Assembly (NCBI GenBank): GCA_022820805.1
Contig: JAJEEV010000020.1
Location: 1 to 50,620 of the forward strand
Source of the DNA: Acidimicrobiia bacterium
Lineage (GTDB): Bacteria > Actinomycetota > Acidimicrobiia > Acidimicrobiales > Aldehydirespiratoraceae
Direction: 5' to 3'
DNA length: 50,620 bases
Position numbers and translations under genes: made by a program. The notes under the pieces are model-generated. The model was not told where the DNA came from and searched no databases. It saw only the letters and a program-made list of their open reading frames with translations. Below, piece after piece: positions 41,328 through 49,430 of the stretch. Position 1 is the stretch's first letter; every line of letters begins with the position of its first letter.

Positions 41328-41549
41328 TCAGTCGTCCGCGCCCGAGCTGTCCGGGTAGTCCAGAAGGCCCTTGCGGGTGAGCCCGAGGATCAGGCCGTCC
41401 ACCTTCGCTTCGAGCCGCTCCAACCGGGTCTCGAACTTCTTGTCCAACTTGTCTAGGTCGGATCGCAGCCAGGTGAACCCGGCGACGACGGCGACGACAG
41501 CGCCTGTCAGCAGCACGCCGATGATGGTGGAGGCAACTGTCGGATCCAT
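41328..41549 (-). CDS. Small membrane coiled-coil protein, paralogue of the adjacent gene
   Basis: 73 aa from the ATG at 41549. An N-terminal hydrophobic segment (residues about 4-28, after MDPTVAST) precedes LRSDLDKLDKKFETRLERLEAK, a short coiled coil, and the tail RKGLLDYPDSSGADD. It lacks the internal 18-residue repeat of its paralogue. The two are back-to-back on the minus strand. A longer TTG start at 41585 is possible. Function unknown. Confidence 0.65.
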   Translation of the reverse strand: MDPTVASTIIGVLLTGAVVAVVAGFTWLRSDLDKLDKKFETRLERLEAKVDGLILGLTRKGLLDYPDSSGADD

Positions 41550-41660
41550 GGCGGGTAACGTAACAGGTGCCGATATGAAATACAACTAAGATCATGGAAT
41601 ATTCTGACAGTAGTGGTTAATGCAGGGATCACAGAGCCGAGTGGCAGGTATTATCCGGAC

Positions 41661-42857
41661 GTGGCACAGGAGCTGGGGTTTTGGGCGTTTGATTCGGACG
41701 AGCACTACTACGAGGCGCCTGACGCCTTCATCCGCCACATCGACCCGTCCATGAAGAAGCGCTGCATGCAGTGGGCCGACATCGACGGCCGGAAGCGTTT
41801 CATGGTGGCCGGCAAGGTCAACAAGTTCATCCCCAACCCGACCTTCGACCCCATCGCCAAGCCCGGCAGCCTCGAGGACTACTTCCGGGGCCGCAACCTG
41901 GAGGGCCGGGACATCGCGGCCATGTTCGGCGAGCTCGACCCCCTCGACGACCACCCCGAGTTCCGTGACCGGGCCGCCCGCCTCGAGCTGATGGACCGCC
42001 AGGGCTTGGAGTCGGTGCTGCTGTTCCCCACCCAGGGCGTGGGCATGCAGGAGGCCCTCAAGCGCGACATCGAGGCCCTCCACGCCGCCTTCAGCGCCTT
42101 CAACACCTGGCTCGACGAGGACTGGGGATTCGACCGCGACGGCCGCATCTTCGCGGTGCCCATGCTGACCTTCGCCGATCCCGAGCTGGCCACCGCCGAG
42201 CTGGAGCGGCTGCTGGAGGCGGGCGCCCGCATCGTCTGCACCGTCCCCGGCCCGGTGCCCACCGGCAGCGGCTACCAGTCCCCGGGCATGGCGGACTACG
42301 ACCCGATCTGGGCCCGGCTCGAGGAGGCCGGAGTGCCGCTGGCCATGCACGCCGGGCTCAACGGCACCGTCCAGTACGGCAAGGTGTGGGAGCCGTCCCG
42401 GGGCCAGTTCGAGGCGTTCAAGCACATGGCCTTCCCGCTGGTGGCCTTCTCGGACCGCTCGATCTCCGACACGTTCGCCGCCCTGATCTGCCACGGCGTG
42501 CTCGACCGGTTCCCCCGGTTGCGGCTGGCCACCATCGAGAACGGCGCCATGTGGGTCCCGGACCTGCTGCGCAACCTGAGGATCTGCCACGGCAAGATGC
42601 CCTGGGAGTTCAAGCGCCATCCGGTCGAGGCGTTCGTCGAGAACGTGTGGGTGTCGCCCTACTTCGAGGACGACATGGAGCTGATCAAGGACTGCATCGG
42701 CGCCGACCGGATGCTGTTCGGCTCGGACTACCCCCACGCCGAGGGCCTGGCCGAGCCGGCCTCCTACGTCGACGACATCGCCGGCTTCAGCGACGACGAG
42801 GTCCGCAAGGTGATGCGCGACAACGCCTACGACCTGCTCTCAGCCTCCGCCCGCTAG
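41661..42857 (+). CDS. Amidohydrolase-2 family metal-dependent hydrolase
   Basis: 398 aa and a paralogue of the gene at 14024: it begins LGFWAFDSDEHYYE (D-x-H site), has AMHAGLNG mid-protein and ends with FGSDYPHAEG (metal aspartate). These ACMSD-like TIM barrels act on carboxylated intermediates. The GTG at 41661 is chosen by alignment with the paralogue's start; an in-frame GTG at 41613 would add 16 residues. It converges with the third amidohydrolase across a 95-bp gap containing an inverted repeat. Confidence 0.82.
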   Translation: MAQELGFWAFDSDEHYYEAPDAFIRHIDPSMKKRCMQWADIDGRKRFMVAGKVNKFIPNPTFDPIAKPGSLEDYFRGRNLEGRDIAAMFGELDPLDDHPEFRDRAARLELMDRQGLESVLLFPTQGVGMQEALKRDIEALHAAFSAFNTWLDEDWGFDRDGRIFAVPMLTFADPELATAELERLLEAGARIVCTVPGPVPTGSGYQSPGMADYDPIWARLEEAGVPLAMHAGLNGTVQYGKVWEPSRGQFEAFKHMAFPLVAFSDRSISDTFAALICHGVLDRFPRLRLATIENGAMWVPDLLRNLRICHGKMPWEFKRHPVEAFVENVWVSPYFEDDMELIKDCIGADRMLFGSDYPHAEGLAEPASYVDDIAGFSDDEVRKVMRDNAYDLLSASAR

Positions 42858-42873
42858 CCGCTCCTCGCCTCCC

Positions 42874-42927
42874 CCGAAATTGATGCCGGTTTTGTGCCTA
42901 TACGGGCGTTTGCCGCATCAATTTCGG
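42874..42927. repeat. 13-bp inverted repeat between converging genes, possible terminator
   Basis: The arms CCGAAATTGATGC (42874-42886) and GCATCAATTTCGG (42915-42927) are perfect, with a 28-base loop containing TTTTGTGCCTATACGGGCG. The loop core resembles the complement of the 50-bp repeat core (TTTTGnGnnTATACG). It has no U-tract, so a rho-independent terminator is possible but not typical. Confidence 0.55.
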
Positions 42928-42952
42928 TGCTGGGCGGCCCGATCAGCGGCCG

Positions 42953-44242
42953 CTAGTCCGTGGCGGAGCTGCCCGCCTTGACCGCGAAGTCCTGGAGCGA
43001 CGTGTTCTTGCCGCCGTGGCGGCCGGTGTCGCGGGACCGGATGGACACGTCGTGGCCCTCCACCGACGCCCGCAACGCCCCCACCGTGCATCCGGACCGG
43101 TCCAGCACCGAGAACGGGTCGTAGCTGAACCAGTCCATGGCGTTGAGGTGGGTGATCCGGTCGATGTCGGAATCGGGCACGCCGTCGAACACCTCCACCA
43201 GCTCCTCGGGGGCCTCGGGCCAGTTCGAGTCGGAGTGCGGGTAGTCCATCTCCCAGCACAGGTTGTTGATGCCGATCTCGTGGCGCAGGGCCACCCCCAC
43301 CGGGTCGGAGATGAAGCAGGTCAGGAAGTTGCGCCTGAACACGTCGCTGGGCTTGAGGTCGCCGAATGACTGGCCGGTCCACAGGTGGTGCATGTCGTAG
43401 GTCTTGTCGGCCCGGTCCATGAAGTAGGGCACCCACCCCGAGCCTCCCTCCGACAGCGCGATCTTGAGCCCCGGGTAGCGCCTCGGCACCGTCGACCACA
43501 GCAGGTCCGAGGCCGCGATCGACGTGTTCATGGGCTGCATGTGGATCATCACGTCCATGGGGGCGTCGGGGGCGCTCACCACCATCTGCCCCGAGGAGCC
43601 GAGGTGGATGGACAGCACCGTGTCGCAGTCCACCAGGGCCTCCCACAGCGGGTCCCAGTACGTGTCGTGGAAGCTGGGCTGGCCCAGCGGCACCGGGTTC
43701 TCGGTGAAGGTCATCGAGTGGCAGCCCAGCTTCGACACCCGGCGCACCTCGGCCGCGCACTCTTCCGCCGACCAGATCATGGGCAGGGCCATCGGGATGA
43801 ACCGTCCCGGGTGGGCGCCACACCAGTCGCCGATGTGCCAGTCGTTGTAGGCCCGGATCAGGTCGGCGGCGAACGCCTTGTCGGGGTGGTTGGCGAACAG
43901 CCGGCCCGCGAACCCCGGGAACGACGGGAAGCACATCGAGCCCAGCACCCCGCCCGCGCTCATGTCCTTGACCCGCTCGTCGACGTTGTAGCAGCCGGGC
44001 CGGATCTCATCGAAGCTGGTCGGCTCGATGCCGTACTCCTCCTTGGGCCGGCCGGCCACGGCGTTGAGCCCGATGTTGGGGATGATCGAGCCGTTGAACG
44101 TCCACACGTCGTCGCCGTTGTCGGTGTGGAGGACCTTGGGGGCCTCGTCGCGCCACCTGGCCGGCAGGTGCTCGTCGAACATGTCGGGCGGCTCGCAGAG
44201 GTGGTCGTCGACGCTGACGAGGATCATGTCGTCCATGTCCAT
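42953..44242 (-). CDS. Amidohydrolase-2 family metal-dependent hydrolase
   Basis: 429 aa. The N-terminal VSVDDHLCEPPDMF contains the D-x-H metal pair, and a distant relative of the C-terminal aspartate motif is in EMDYPHSDSNW. It is more divergent than the two other amidohydrolases of the window. GGAGGAGGAG lies about 8 bases before the ATG at 44242. It converges on the paralogue at 41661 and is followed (upstream on the strand) by an acyl-CoA ligase, so activation and cleavage may be linked. Substrate unknown. Confidence 0.84.
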   Translation of the reverse strand: MDMDDMILVSVDDHLCEPPDMFDEHLPARWRDEAPKVLHTDNGDDVWTFNGSIIPNIGLNAVAGRPKEEYGIEPTSFDEIRPGCYNVDERVKDMSAGGVLGSMCFPSFPGFAGRLFANHPDKAFAADLIRAYNDWHIGDWCGAHPGRFIPMALPMIWSAEECAAEVRRVSKLGCHSMTFTENPVPLGQPSFHDTYWDPLWEALVDCDTVLSIHLGSSGQMVVSAPDAPMDVMIHMQPMNTSIAASDLLWSTVPRRYPGLKIALSEGGSGWVPYFMDRADKTYDMHHLWTGQSFGDLKPSDVFRRNFLTCFISDPVGVALRHEIGINNLCWEMDYPHSDSNWPEAPEELVEVFDGVPDSDIDRITHLNAMDWFSYDPFSVLDRSGCTVGALRASVEGHDVSIRSRDTGRHGGKNTSLQDFAVKAGSSATD

Positions 44243-44323
44243 CGGCGCTGCTCCTCCTCCGCCGCCCCGGGGCTGCCTCGACCTACTGTTCGACCTACTA
44301 CTACTCGACTGTCCGGCTGGCCG

Positions 44324-46054
44324 CTACTCCTCGATGAAGTCGTACTCGGCGTCTCCTTGCACGACCTGCTTGAGGATCTTGCCGGTGGCGTTTCGGGGCA
44401 GTGGCTCGGTCCGCAGCTCCCAGTGCGCCGGCACCTTGATATCGGCCAATGTAGCGGCCACCCAGGCCCGCAGTTCGGCGACCAGATCCTCGGCGGGAGT
44501 CTCGGAGACGGCGACCACCACCACGGCCTTAACCTCCTGGCCGAGCTCGCGATGCTCGACCCCCACGACCGCCGACTCGGCCACCGCCGGGTGGGCGTCC
44601 AGGCGCTGCTCGATCTCGGTCGGGTAGATGTTCTCGCCGCCGCGGATGATCAGGTCGCTGCGCCGGCTCACCAGGAACAGCAACCCGTGGTGGACGTATC
44701 CGTAGTCGCCGGTGCGCAGCCAGCCGTCGCGGATGGTGTCGGCCGTGGCGACCGGGTCGTTCCAGTAGCCGGGCGTCACCATCGGACCGGACAGGCAGAT
44801 GTTGCCGACGGCCCCTTCGGGCAGCTCGGCGCCGCCGTCGTCGGTGATGCGCACACCGACGGTGGGGAGCGGGTAGCCGACCGAGTCGGGGTGGGACTTG
44901 AGCACGTCATCGGCTGCGCTGGTGGCCAGGCCCGAGCTCTCGGTCAGCCCGTAGCCGACGGTCACGCTGGTGCGGGCATGGGGCAGGGCGCTGCGGCAGA
45001 TCTCCTGCAGCTCGGGCGACCACATCGAGCCGCCGCCGCCGATGCTGATCACCGACGACACGTCGTAGTCGTGCAGGCGGGGGTGCTCGACCAGCCTCCA
45101 GACCTGGGTGGTGACCCCCGACCAGCGGGCGATGCCGTGCTCCTCGGTGAGGCGCAGGATCTTCTCGGCGTCGTAGCGCCCGGTGGTCCACAGGTGGTTG
45201 AAGCCGGCGCCGACGGCCATCACCGCGCAGGCGTGCAGGCCCGACACGTGGAACAGCGGGCTGCACGCCAGGGTGGGTCCGCCGACGTCCATCGACTCGC
45301 CCGGGAACCGCACGAACTGGCGGGCGCCGATCATGTAGGCGCAGTTGAGGTAGGCGAAGAAGTTGCGGTGGGTCTGGACGGCGCCCCGGGGCCGGCCGGT
45401 GGTGCCCGATGTGAACAGGATGGCCGCCGGATCGTCGACCGCGATCTCGACATCGGGCAGGGGCCGGCCGCGGTAGGCGTCGATCAGGCTGTCTACGGAG
45501 TCGGCGCCGCCGGGGTCCGCGTCGCCGGGGTCGGCGTCGCCAGAGTCCATCGTGATGACGGGGATGCCGGGGTCGCCGTCGAGGCGTTCGAGGCGGCGAC
45601 GGTCCGCGATCAGCACCTCGGGCTCGGTCAGATCGAGGCCGTAGCGGATCTCGTCGCCCTTCCACCATCCGTTCATGGCCACGGCGATGGCCCCCGCGCT
45701 GACGGTCCCCCAGAATCCCTGGATCCATCCCGGCTGGTTGGCGCCCAGCAGCCCGACCCGGTCGCCGGGCTCGATGCCGTAGCGCTCGGTGAGGCCGGCC
45801 GCCACCGCGGCCGCGTGCGAGATGTTCTCGGCGAAGGTGGCGCTGCGGCCGTCGTCGAAGAGGTAGTAGCGGGTCGAGCCGTCGCCGCCGTGGTTCATGG
45901 ATGCGGCCAGCAGGTCGCGCAGGCTGCTGTGGGGGCTGGCCACCACGCCCATCTCGACGCCGTTGACGGTCTCGGTGACGATTTCGAAGAAGCCGCCGGG
46001 GCCGGTGAGCATGGCGTCGGCCTCGGTGATCGACATCGCAGGCTGCTGGGTCAT
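44324..46054 (-). CDS. AMP-dependent acyl-CoA synthetase/ligase
   Basis: 576 aa. Motifs are LFTSGTTGRPRGAVQTHRNF (phosphate loop), VGYGLTESSG, WLRTGDYGYVHHGLLFL, the hinge SRRSDLIIRGGENIYP and the C-terminal lysine in RNATGKILKQ. A short DNA tandem repeat in the middle encodes DSGDADPGDADPGG, a flexible insertion before the core strand. It reads toward the amidohydrolase gene with an 81-bp gap. It probably activates a fatty or aromatic acid. The start is the ATG at 46054; the ATG in MSITEAD is another option. Confidence 0.88.
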   Translation of the reverse strand: MTQQPAMSITEADAMLTGPGGFFEIVTETVNGVEMGVVASPHSSLRDLLAASMNHGGDGSTRYYLFDDGRSATFAENISHAAAVAAGLTERYGIEPGDRVGLLGANQPGWIQGFWGTVSAGAIAVAMNGWWKGDEIRYGLDLTEPEVLIADRRRLERLDGDPGIPVITMDSGDADPGDADPGGADSVDSLIDAYRGRPLPDVEIAVDDPAAILFTSGTTGRPRGAVQTHRNFFAYLNCAYMIGARQFVRFPGESMDVGGPTLACSPLFHVSGLHACAVMAVGAGFNHLWTTGRYDAEKILRLTEEHGIARWSGVTTQVWRLVEHPRLHDYDVSSVISIGGGGSMWSPELQEICRSALPHARTSVTVGYGLTESSGLATSAADDVLKSHPDSVGYPLPTVGVRITDDGGAELPEGAVGNICLSGPMVTPGYWNDPVATADTIRDGWLRTGDYGYVHHGLLFLVSRRSDLIIRGGENIYPTEIEQRLDAHPAVAESAVVGVEHRELGQEVKAVVVVAVSETPAEDLVAELRAWVAATLADIKVPAHWELRTEPLPRNATGKILKQVVQGDAEYDFIEE

Positions 46055-46082
46055 GCGCCGGACCCTACTGGAGGCGGTCGCT

Positions 46083-46192
46083 CAGAGGCCGAGCGGATAG
46101 GTGCACGAATCCGGCGCATACGGCGCGAGGCCGTGGCCCGAGCGGCCCGTGAGCGCAGCGAACATGAGCGGGAATGACACCGCTGCGACGCG
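46083..46192 (+). repeat. Left long inverted repeat flanking a P450 gene (contains 49-bp repeat copy 3)
   Basis: It begins CAGAGGCCGAGCGGATAGG, contains the 49-bp core at 46125-46173 and ends AATGACACC followed by a CGACGCG box. The inverted partner is at 47521-47629. The 46234-47490 P450 lies between. Confidence 0.75.
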
Positions 46193-46233
46193 ACCAGCTC
46201 TCGCCTATCCGCGCGGTCACTTAGGCTGCCGGT

Positions 46234-47490
46234 GTGGAGGGCGGCGGCAGCATCGATGTGGACCATCAGGCTCCCGACTTCATCGCCCGCCGCCACGACC
46301 GCTACGGCGAGCTCCGGGAGCGGTGCCCGGTGGTGTTCAACCAGCGCTACGGCGGCTTCTGGATGGTCACCGACTACGAGTCGGTGGCGGCGGTGGCCCG
46401 CGACAACGAGACGTTCGCCCACAAGTACGAGCCCGACGCCGACGACGGGATCTCCTACCACGGCATCTGCGGCATTCCCCGGCCTCCGTACGTGCCCCGC
46501 ATGGGGGTGTCGGAGATCGACGGCCCCGAGCACGCCGATCTGCGCCGGCTGCTCAACCCGTACATGACGCCCCGGATGGTCGAGCGCCAGCGTCCGAGGA
46601 TGGAGGCGGTCTCGGCCTGGTTCCTGGACCAGATTGTCGAGGCCGGTGTGGCCGACCTGGTGCTCGACTACGCCACCCCGGTCCCCGCGGTCCTGACGCT
46701 GGAGCTGATGGGCATGGAGTCCTCCAACTGGAAGCACTATGCCGACTTCTTCCATGCCACCTCGTCGTACGAGCCCGGCGACCCGAGGTTCCGCAGCGCG
46801 GTGGCTCGCCGCGACGACATGTGGGCCGAGCTGGCCGGCTTCGCCGCCTACCGGAGGGACAACCCGGCCGACGACGTCACCACCGCACTGGTGTCCGCGG
46901 TGATCGACGGCCGTGCGCTAAGCGACGACGAGATCACCGGGATCATGTGGAATCTGGTGGCCGGCGGTCTCGACACCACGACCTCGCTGGTGTCGTGGGG
47001 CCTGCACCACCTCGGCACCAATCACGACGACCGGAGCCGCCTCATCGAGGACCCCGGCCTGATCGGTGCCGCGGTGGAGGAGTTCCTGCGCTTCTACAGC
47101 CCCAGCGAGACCCTCACCCGCACCGCTACCCGGGATGTGGAGCTGGGAGGCAGGCAGATCCGGCGGGGCGACGTGGTGTTCATCAGCTGGGTGGCCGCCA
47201 ACCACGATCCGTCGGTGTTCGACGGCGCCGGCGAGGTCCGGATCGACCGCGCCGTCAACAAGCACCTCGCCTTCGGACTGGGCGGCCACCGCTGCATCGG
47301 CTCGTCGATCGCCCGCATCGAGTCACAGCTCATGCTGGGCGACGTGCTGAGGTGTGTCGGCGACTACCAGATCGACCTCGACACCTTCACGCCCTACCCG
47401 GGCAACCTGCTGATGACCGGGGTGGTGTCGATGCCGGTCACCTTCACGCCGACGGCCCGATCCGGCGCCACCGACCCTTTCGCCCGTTAG
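46234..47490 (+). CDS. Cytochrome P450
   Basis: 418 aa soluble bacterial P450. The I-helix is AGGLDTTT (243-250), the K-helix ExxR lies in VEEFLRFY, and the haem loop is FGLGGHRCIGSSIAR with Cys354. MGVSEIDGPEHADLRRLL is the C-helix-type heme-contact region. The GTG start opens into EGGGSIDVDHQAPDF. It is bracketed by long inverted repeats. No redox partner gene is adjacent. The alternating GLDTTT and HRCIG motifs differ from those of the P450 at 16481, so the two are not recent duplicates. Confidence 0.9.
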   Translation: MEGGGSIDVDHQAPDFIARRHDRYGELRERCPVVFNQRYGGFWMVTDYESVAAVARDNETFAHKYEPDADDGISYHGICGIPRPPYVPRMGVSEIDGPEHADLRRLLNPYMTPRMVERQRPRMEAVSAWFLDQIVEAGVADLVLDYATPVPAVLTLELMGMESSNWKHYADFFHATSSYEPGDPRFRSAVARRDDMWAELAGFAAYRRDNPADDVTTALVSAVIDGRALSDDEITGIMWNLVAGGLDTTTSLVSWGLHHLGTNHDDRSRLIEDPGLIGAAVEEFLRFYSPSETLTRTATRDVELGGRQIRRGDVVFISWVAANHDPSVFDGAGEVRIDRAVNKHLAFGLGGHRCIGSSIARIESQLMLGDVLRCVGDYQIDLDTFTPYPGNLLMTGVVSMPVTFTPTARSGATDPFAR

Positions 47491-47520
47491 CCGGCAACTC
47501 GTCACTCGGCGAGAGCGTGC

Positions 47521-47629
47521 CGCGTCGAAGTGGTGTCATTCCCGCTCTTGTTCGCTGCGCTCACGGGCCGCCCGGGCCACGGCCTCGCGCCGTGTGGACC
47601 GCGTCGCCCGCCTATCCGCTCGGCCTCTG
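47521..47629 (-). repeat. Right long inverted repeat (contains 49-bp repeat copy 4)
   Basis: The reverse complement of this stretch matches 46083-46192 at both ends (19 bp at the outer end, the 49-bp core at 47540-47588, and AATGACACC). It includes the stop of the flippase-like gene at 47536. Confidence 0.75.
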
Positions 47630-48774
47630 GCCAGCGCGGTGGCCGACCACAGTCCGGGGATCATCGGCAGCCAGAAGGCGAACACCCGGTGGGCCACCAC
47701 CCCGAGCAGGGCCACCTCGATGGGCACGCCCACCGCAGCCAGGGTGAACGTCGTGGCCGCGTCCACCCCGCCGGTGGCGATCAGGGGTATCGGCACCGAC
47801 TGGGCCAGGTAGCCCATCACATAGGCGACCACGATGGCCGCCACCGAGACGGTCACGCCGAAGGCCCGCAGCGCGGCCCACAGGCTGACCAGGTCGCCCA
47901 CCCAGTACAGGAGCGACCAGGCCATAAGGCGCCGCCCGTCGGCGGTGTGGGTGCAGGTCCGCACCCGGGCCGCGGCGGTGACGCCCACGGCCAGAGCCCG
48001 GCGGGTCCGGGTGGCGTCCTCGGCCGCGGCGAAGGTAGCGGCCCGGTGGGGCTGCGTGAACCATCGGGCCAGGGCGACCACCACTGCGAAGCCGGCCAGC
48101 CAGCTCCCGGCCATGGCCGCGGGCACGGCCGGGTCGACGAGCCCCACCAGCGCGCCCAGCCATCCCAGCCCGCCGAACACGAAGTACACCGCGGTGTTGA
48201 GGGTGATGAGCTGCACCATGGCGTTCTTCTTGGAGAACCCCAGCCTGCGCAGGACCCAGAACGTGAAGGCCATCCCGGCCGCTCCCCCCGCGGCCACGAG
48301 CTGGGTGAGCCCGAACCCGGCCAGCGCGACCTTCAGCGAGTACCAGACGCCCACCGCCGGGCCTTGAGGGCTCGCGGTGCCGGTGCTGGTCTCGGTGTCG
48401 CCGGGTCCGGTGCCGCCAGGTCCGCTGCCGGCCGGCTCGGTGAGCAGGTCGCCGCCGCCGGCCACGGAGGCCCTGAAAGCCCCCGCGTAGCCGACGAACA
48501 CCCCGATCTGGCCGACCGCGCACAGTCCGAGCCAGCCCCACGAGGCACCGTTGAGGGTGTCGCCCAGCTTCGTGAACCCGGCCAGCCGCCCGATCGACAG
48601 CACCAGCACGGCGGTGACGATGGCGGCAACGCCGACTGCCAGCATCACCTGGAGGGGCCGCAGCTGCCGGACGGCCTCCAGGCGGTTGGCGGCAGCCGGT
48701 GTCATGGGCTCGTCGGGCAGCCGTTCCTGCGGGTCGGAAGGGGTGCCGCCGTGCGCCGGGGTGCGGTCGCTCAC
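47536..48774 (-). CDS. Lysylphosphatidylglycerol-synthase/flippase-like integral membrane protein
   Basis: 412 aa with about eight hydrophobic segments. GFGLTQLVAAGGAAGMAFTF, LGFSKKNAMVQLITLNTAVY, AYVMGYLAQSVPIP and GGVDAATTFTLAAVGVP follow the AglD/LPG-flippase (UPF0104-like) pattern. The GTG overlaps the PAP2 gene's stop (GTGA). The last 17 residues (REAVARAARERSEQERE) and the stop codon are encoded by the 49-bp dispersed repeat. Its likely role is transbilayer movement of a lipid in the membrane. Ligand unknown. Confidence 0.78.
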   Translation of the reverse strand: MSDRTPAHGGTPSDPQERLPDEPMTPAAANRLEAVRQLRPLQVMLAVGVAAIVTAVLVLSIGRLAGFTKLGDTLNGASWGWLGLCAVGQIGVFVGYAGAFRASVAGGGDLLTEPAGSGPGGTGPGDTETSTGTASPQGPAVGVWYSLKVALAGFGLTQLVAAGGAAGMAFTFWVLRRLGFSKKNAMVQLITLNTAVYFVFGGLGWLGALVGLVDPAVPAAMAGSWLAGFAVVVALARWFTQPHRAATFAAAEDATRTRRALAVGVTAAARVRTCTHTADGRRLMAWSLLYWVGDLVSLWAALRAFGVTVSVAAIVVAYVMGYLAQSVPIPLIATGGVDAATTFTLAAVGVPIEVALLGVVAHRVFAFWLPMIPGLWSATALARGRADRRATRSTRREAVARAARERSEQERE

Positions 48775-49430
48775 CGGGTCACGATGCGGGCCACGCCCCC
48801 GAGGGCCGCTCCCGCGATCACGTCGAGGGTGTAATGGTTGCCGGTCGCCACCACCACCAGCGACACCGCGGCCGGGTAGACGGCGCCGAAGGCCCGCACC
48901 AGCGGGTTGCGGCCGAAGCGGGCCATCCCCAGCCCGGTCACCACCGCGAAGGCCACATGGTGGCTGGGCATGGCCGCGATCGGGTTGTACAACCGCACCA
49001 GCCACCGGTTGTCCAGGTCGATTCCCCGGTCGAGCAGGGTGTCCACCTGGTCGTCGCGGCTGCGGGGCGGTGCGGTGGGGAAAGCCAGGAACACCGGGAG
49101 GGCACCCGTGTAGGCCGCAACCGCCGCTCGACGCTCTCGGGCGAAGGCGGGACTGCCCCGGCGATGGAGCACGATGAGCCAACCGGCGCTGAGGGTGAGG
49201 TTGCCCACCGCGTACCCCAGATTGAGCATGTCGACCAGGCGGCGATGGCGCAGCGCGGCTTGCTGGACGGCGGGCTCGATGCGCAGCCCGAGCCTCTCCT
49301 CGGCAGCCACCACCCGGTGGGCGTTGCGGTCGGCCCGGCGCCGGCCGTGCTCGTTCCAGACCAGCCGGCGCACCAGGTAGTAGCCGCTCAGGCACGCGGC
49401 GCCGATTACGAACTCCCTGAGGACCTTCAT
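48771..49430 (-). CDS. PAP2-family (Aur1/inositolphosphotransferase-like) membrane protein
   Basis: 219 aa. The phosphatase-family motifs are AAMPSHHVAFAV (second motif) and GNHYTLDVIAGAAL (third motif, with the conserved His and Asp). Hydrophobic segments surround them. The layout with motifs near the C-terminus is the PAP2_3 (AUR1/Ipt1) type, which handles inositol-phosphate or phospholipid head groups. The ATG at 49430 overlaps the acyltransferase stop (ATGA). Its neighbours suggest a phospholipid or mannolipid pathway. Confidence 0.82.
   Translation of the reverse strand: MKVLREFVIGAACLSGYYLVRRLVWNEHGRRRADRNAHRVVAAEERLGLRIEPAVQQAALRHRRLVDMLNLGYAVGNLTLSAGWLIVLHRRGSPAFARERRAAVAAYTGALPVFLAFPTAPPRSRDDQVDTLLDRGIDLDNRWLVRLYNPIAAMPSHHVAFAVVTGLGMARFGRNPLVRAFGAVYPAAVSLVVVATGNHYTLDVIAGAALGGVARIVTR

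Noticed and set aside
43385..46177. 930-codon plus-strand open frame opposite the amidohydrolase and ligase
   Set aside because: It is antisense to two well-supported genes; only its last 17 codons are the dispersed repeat.
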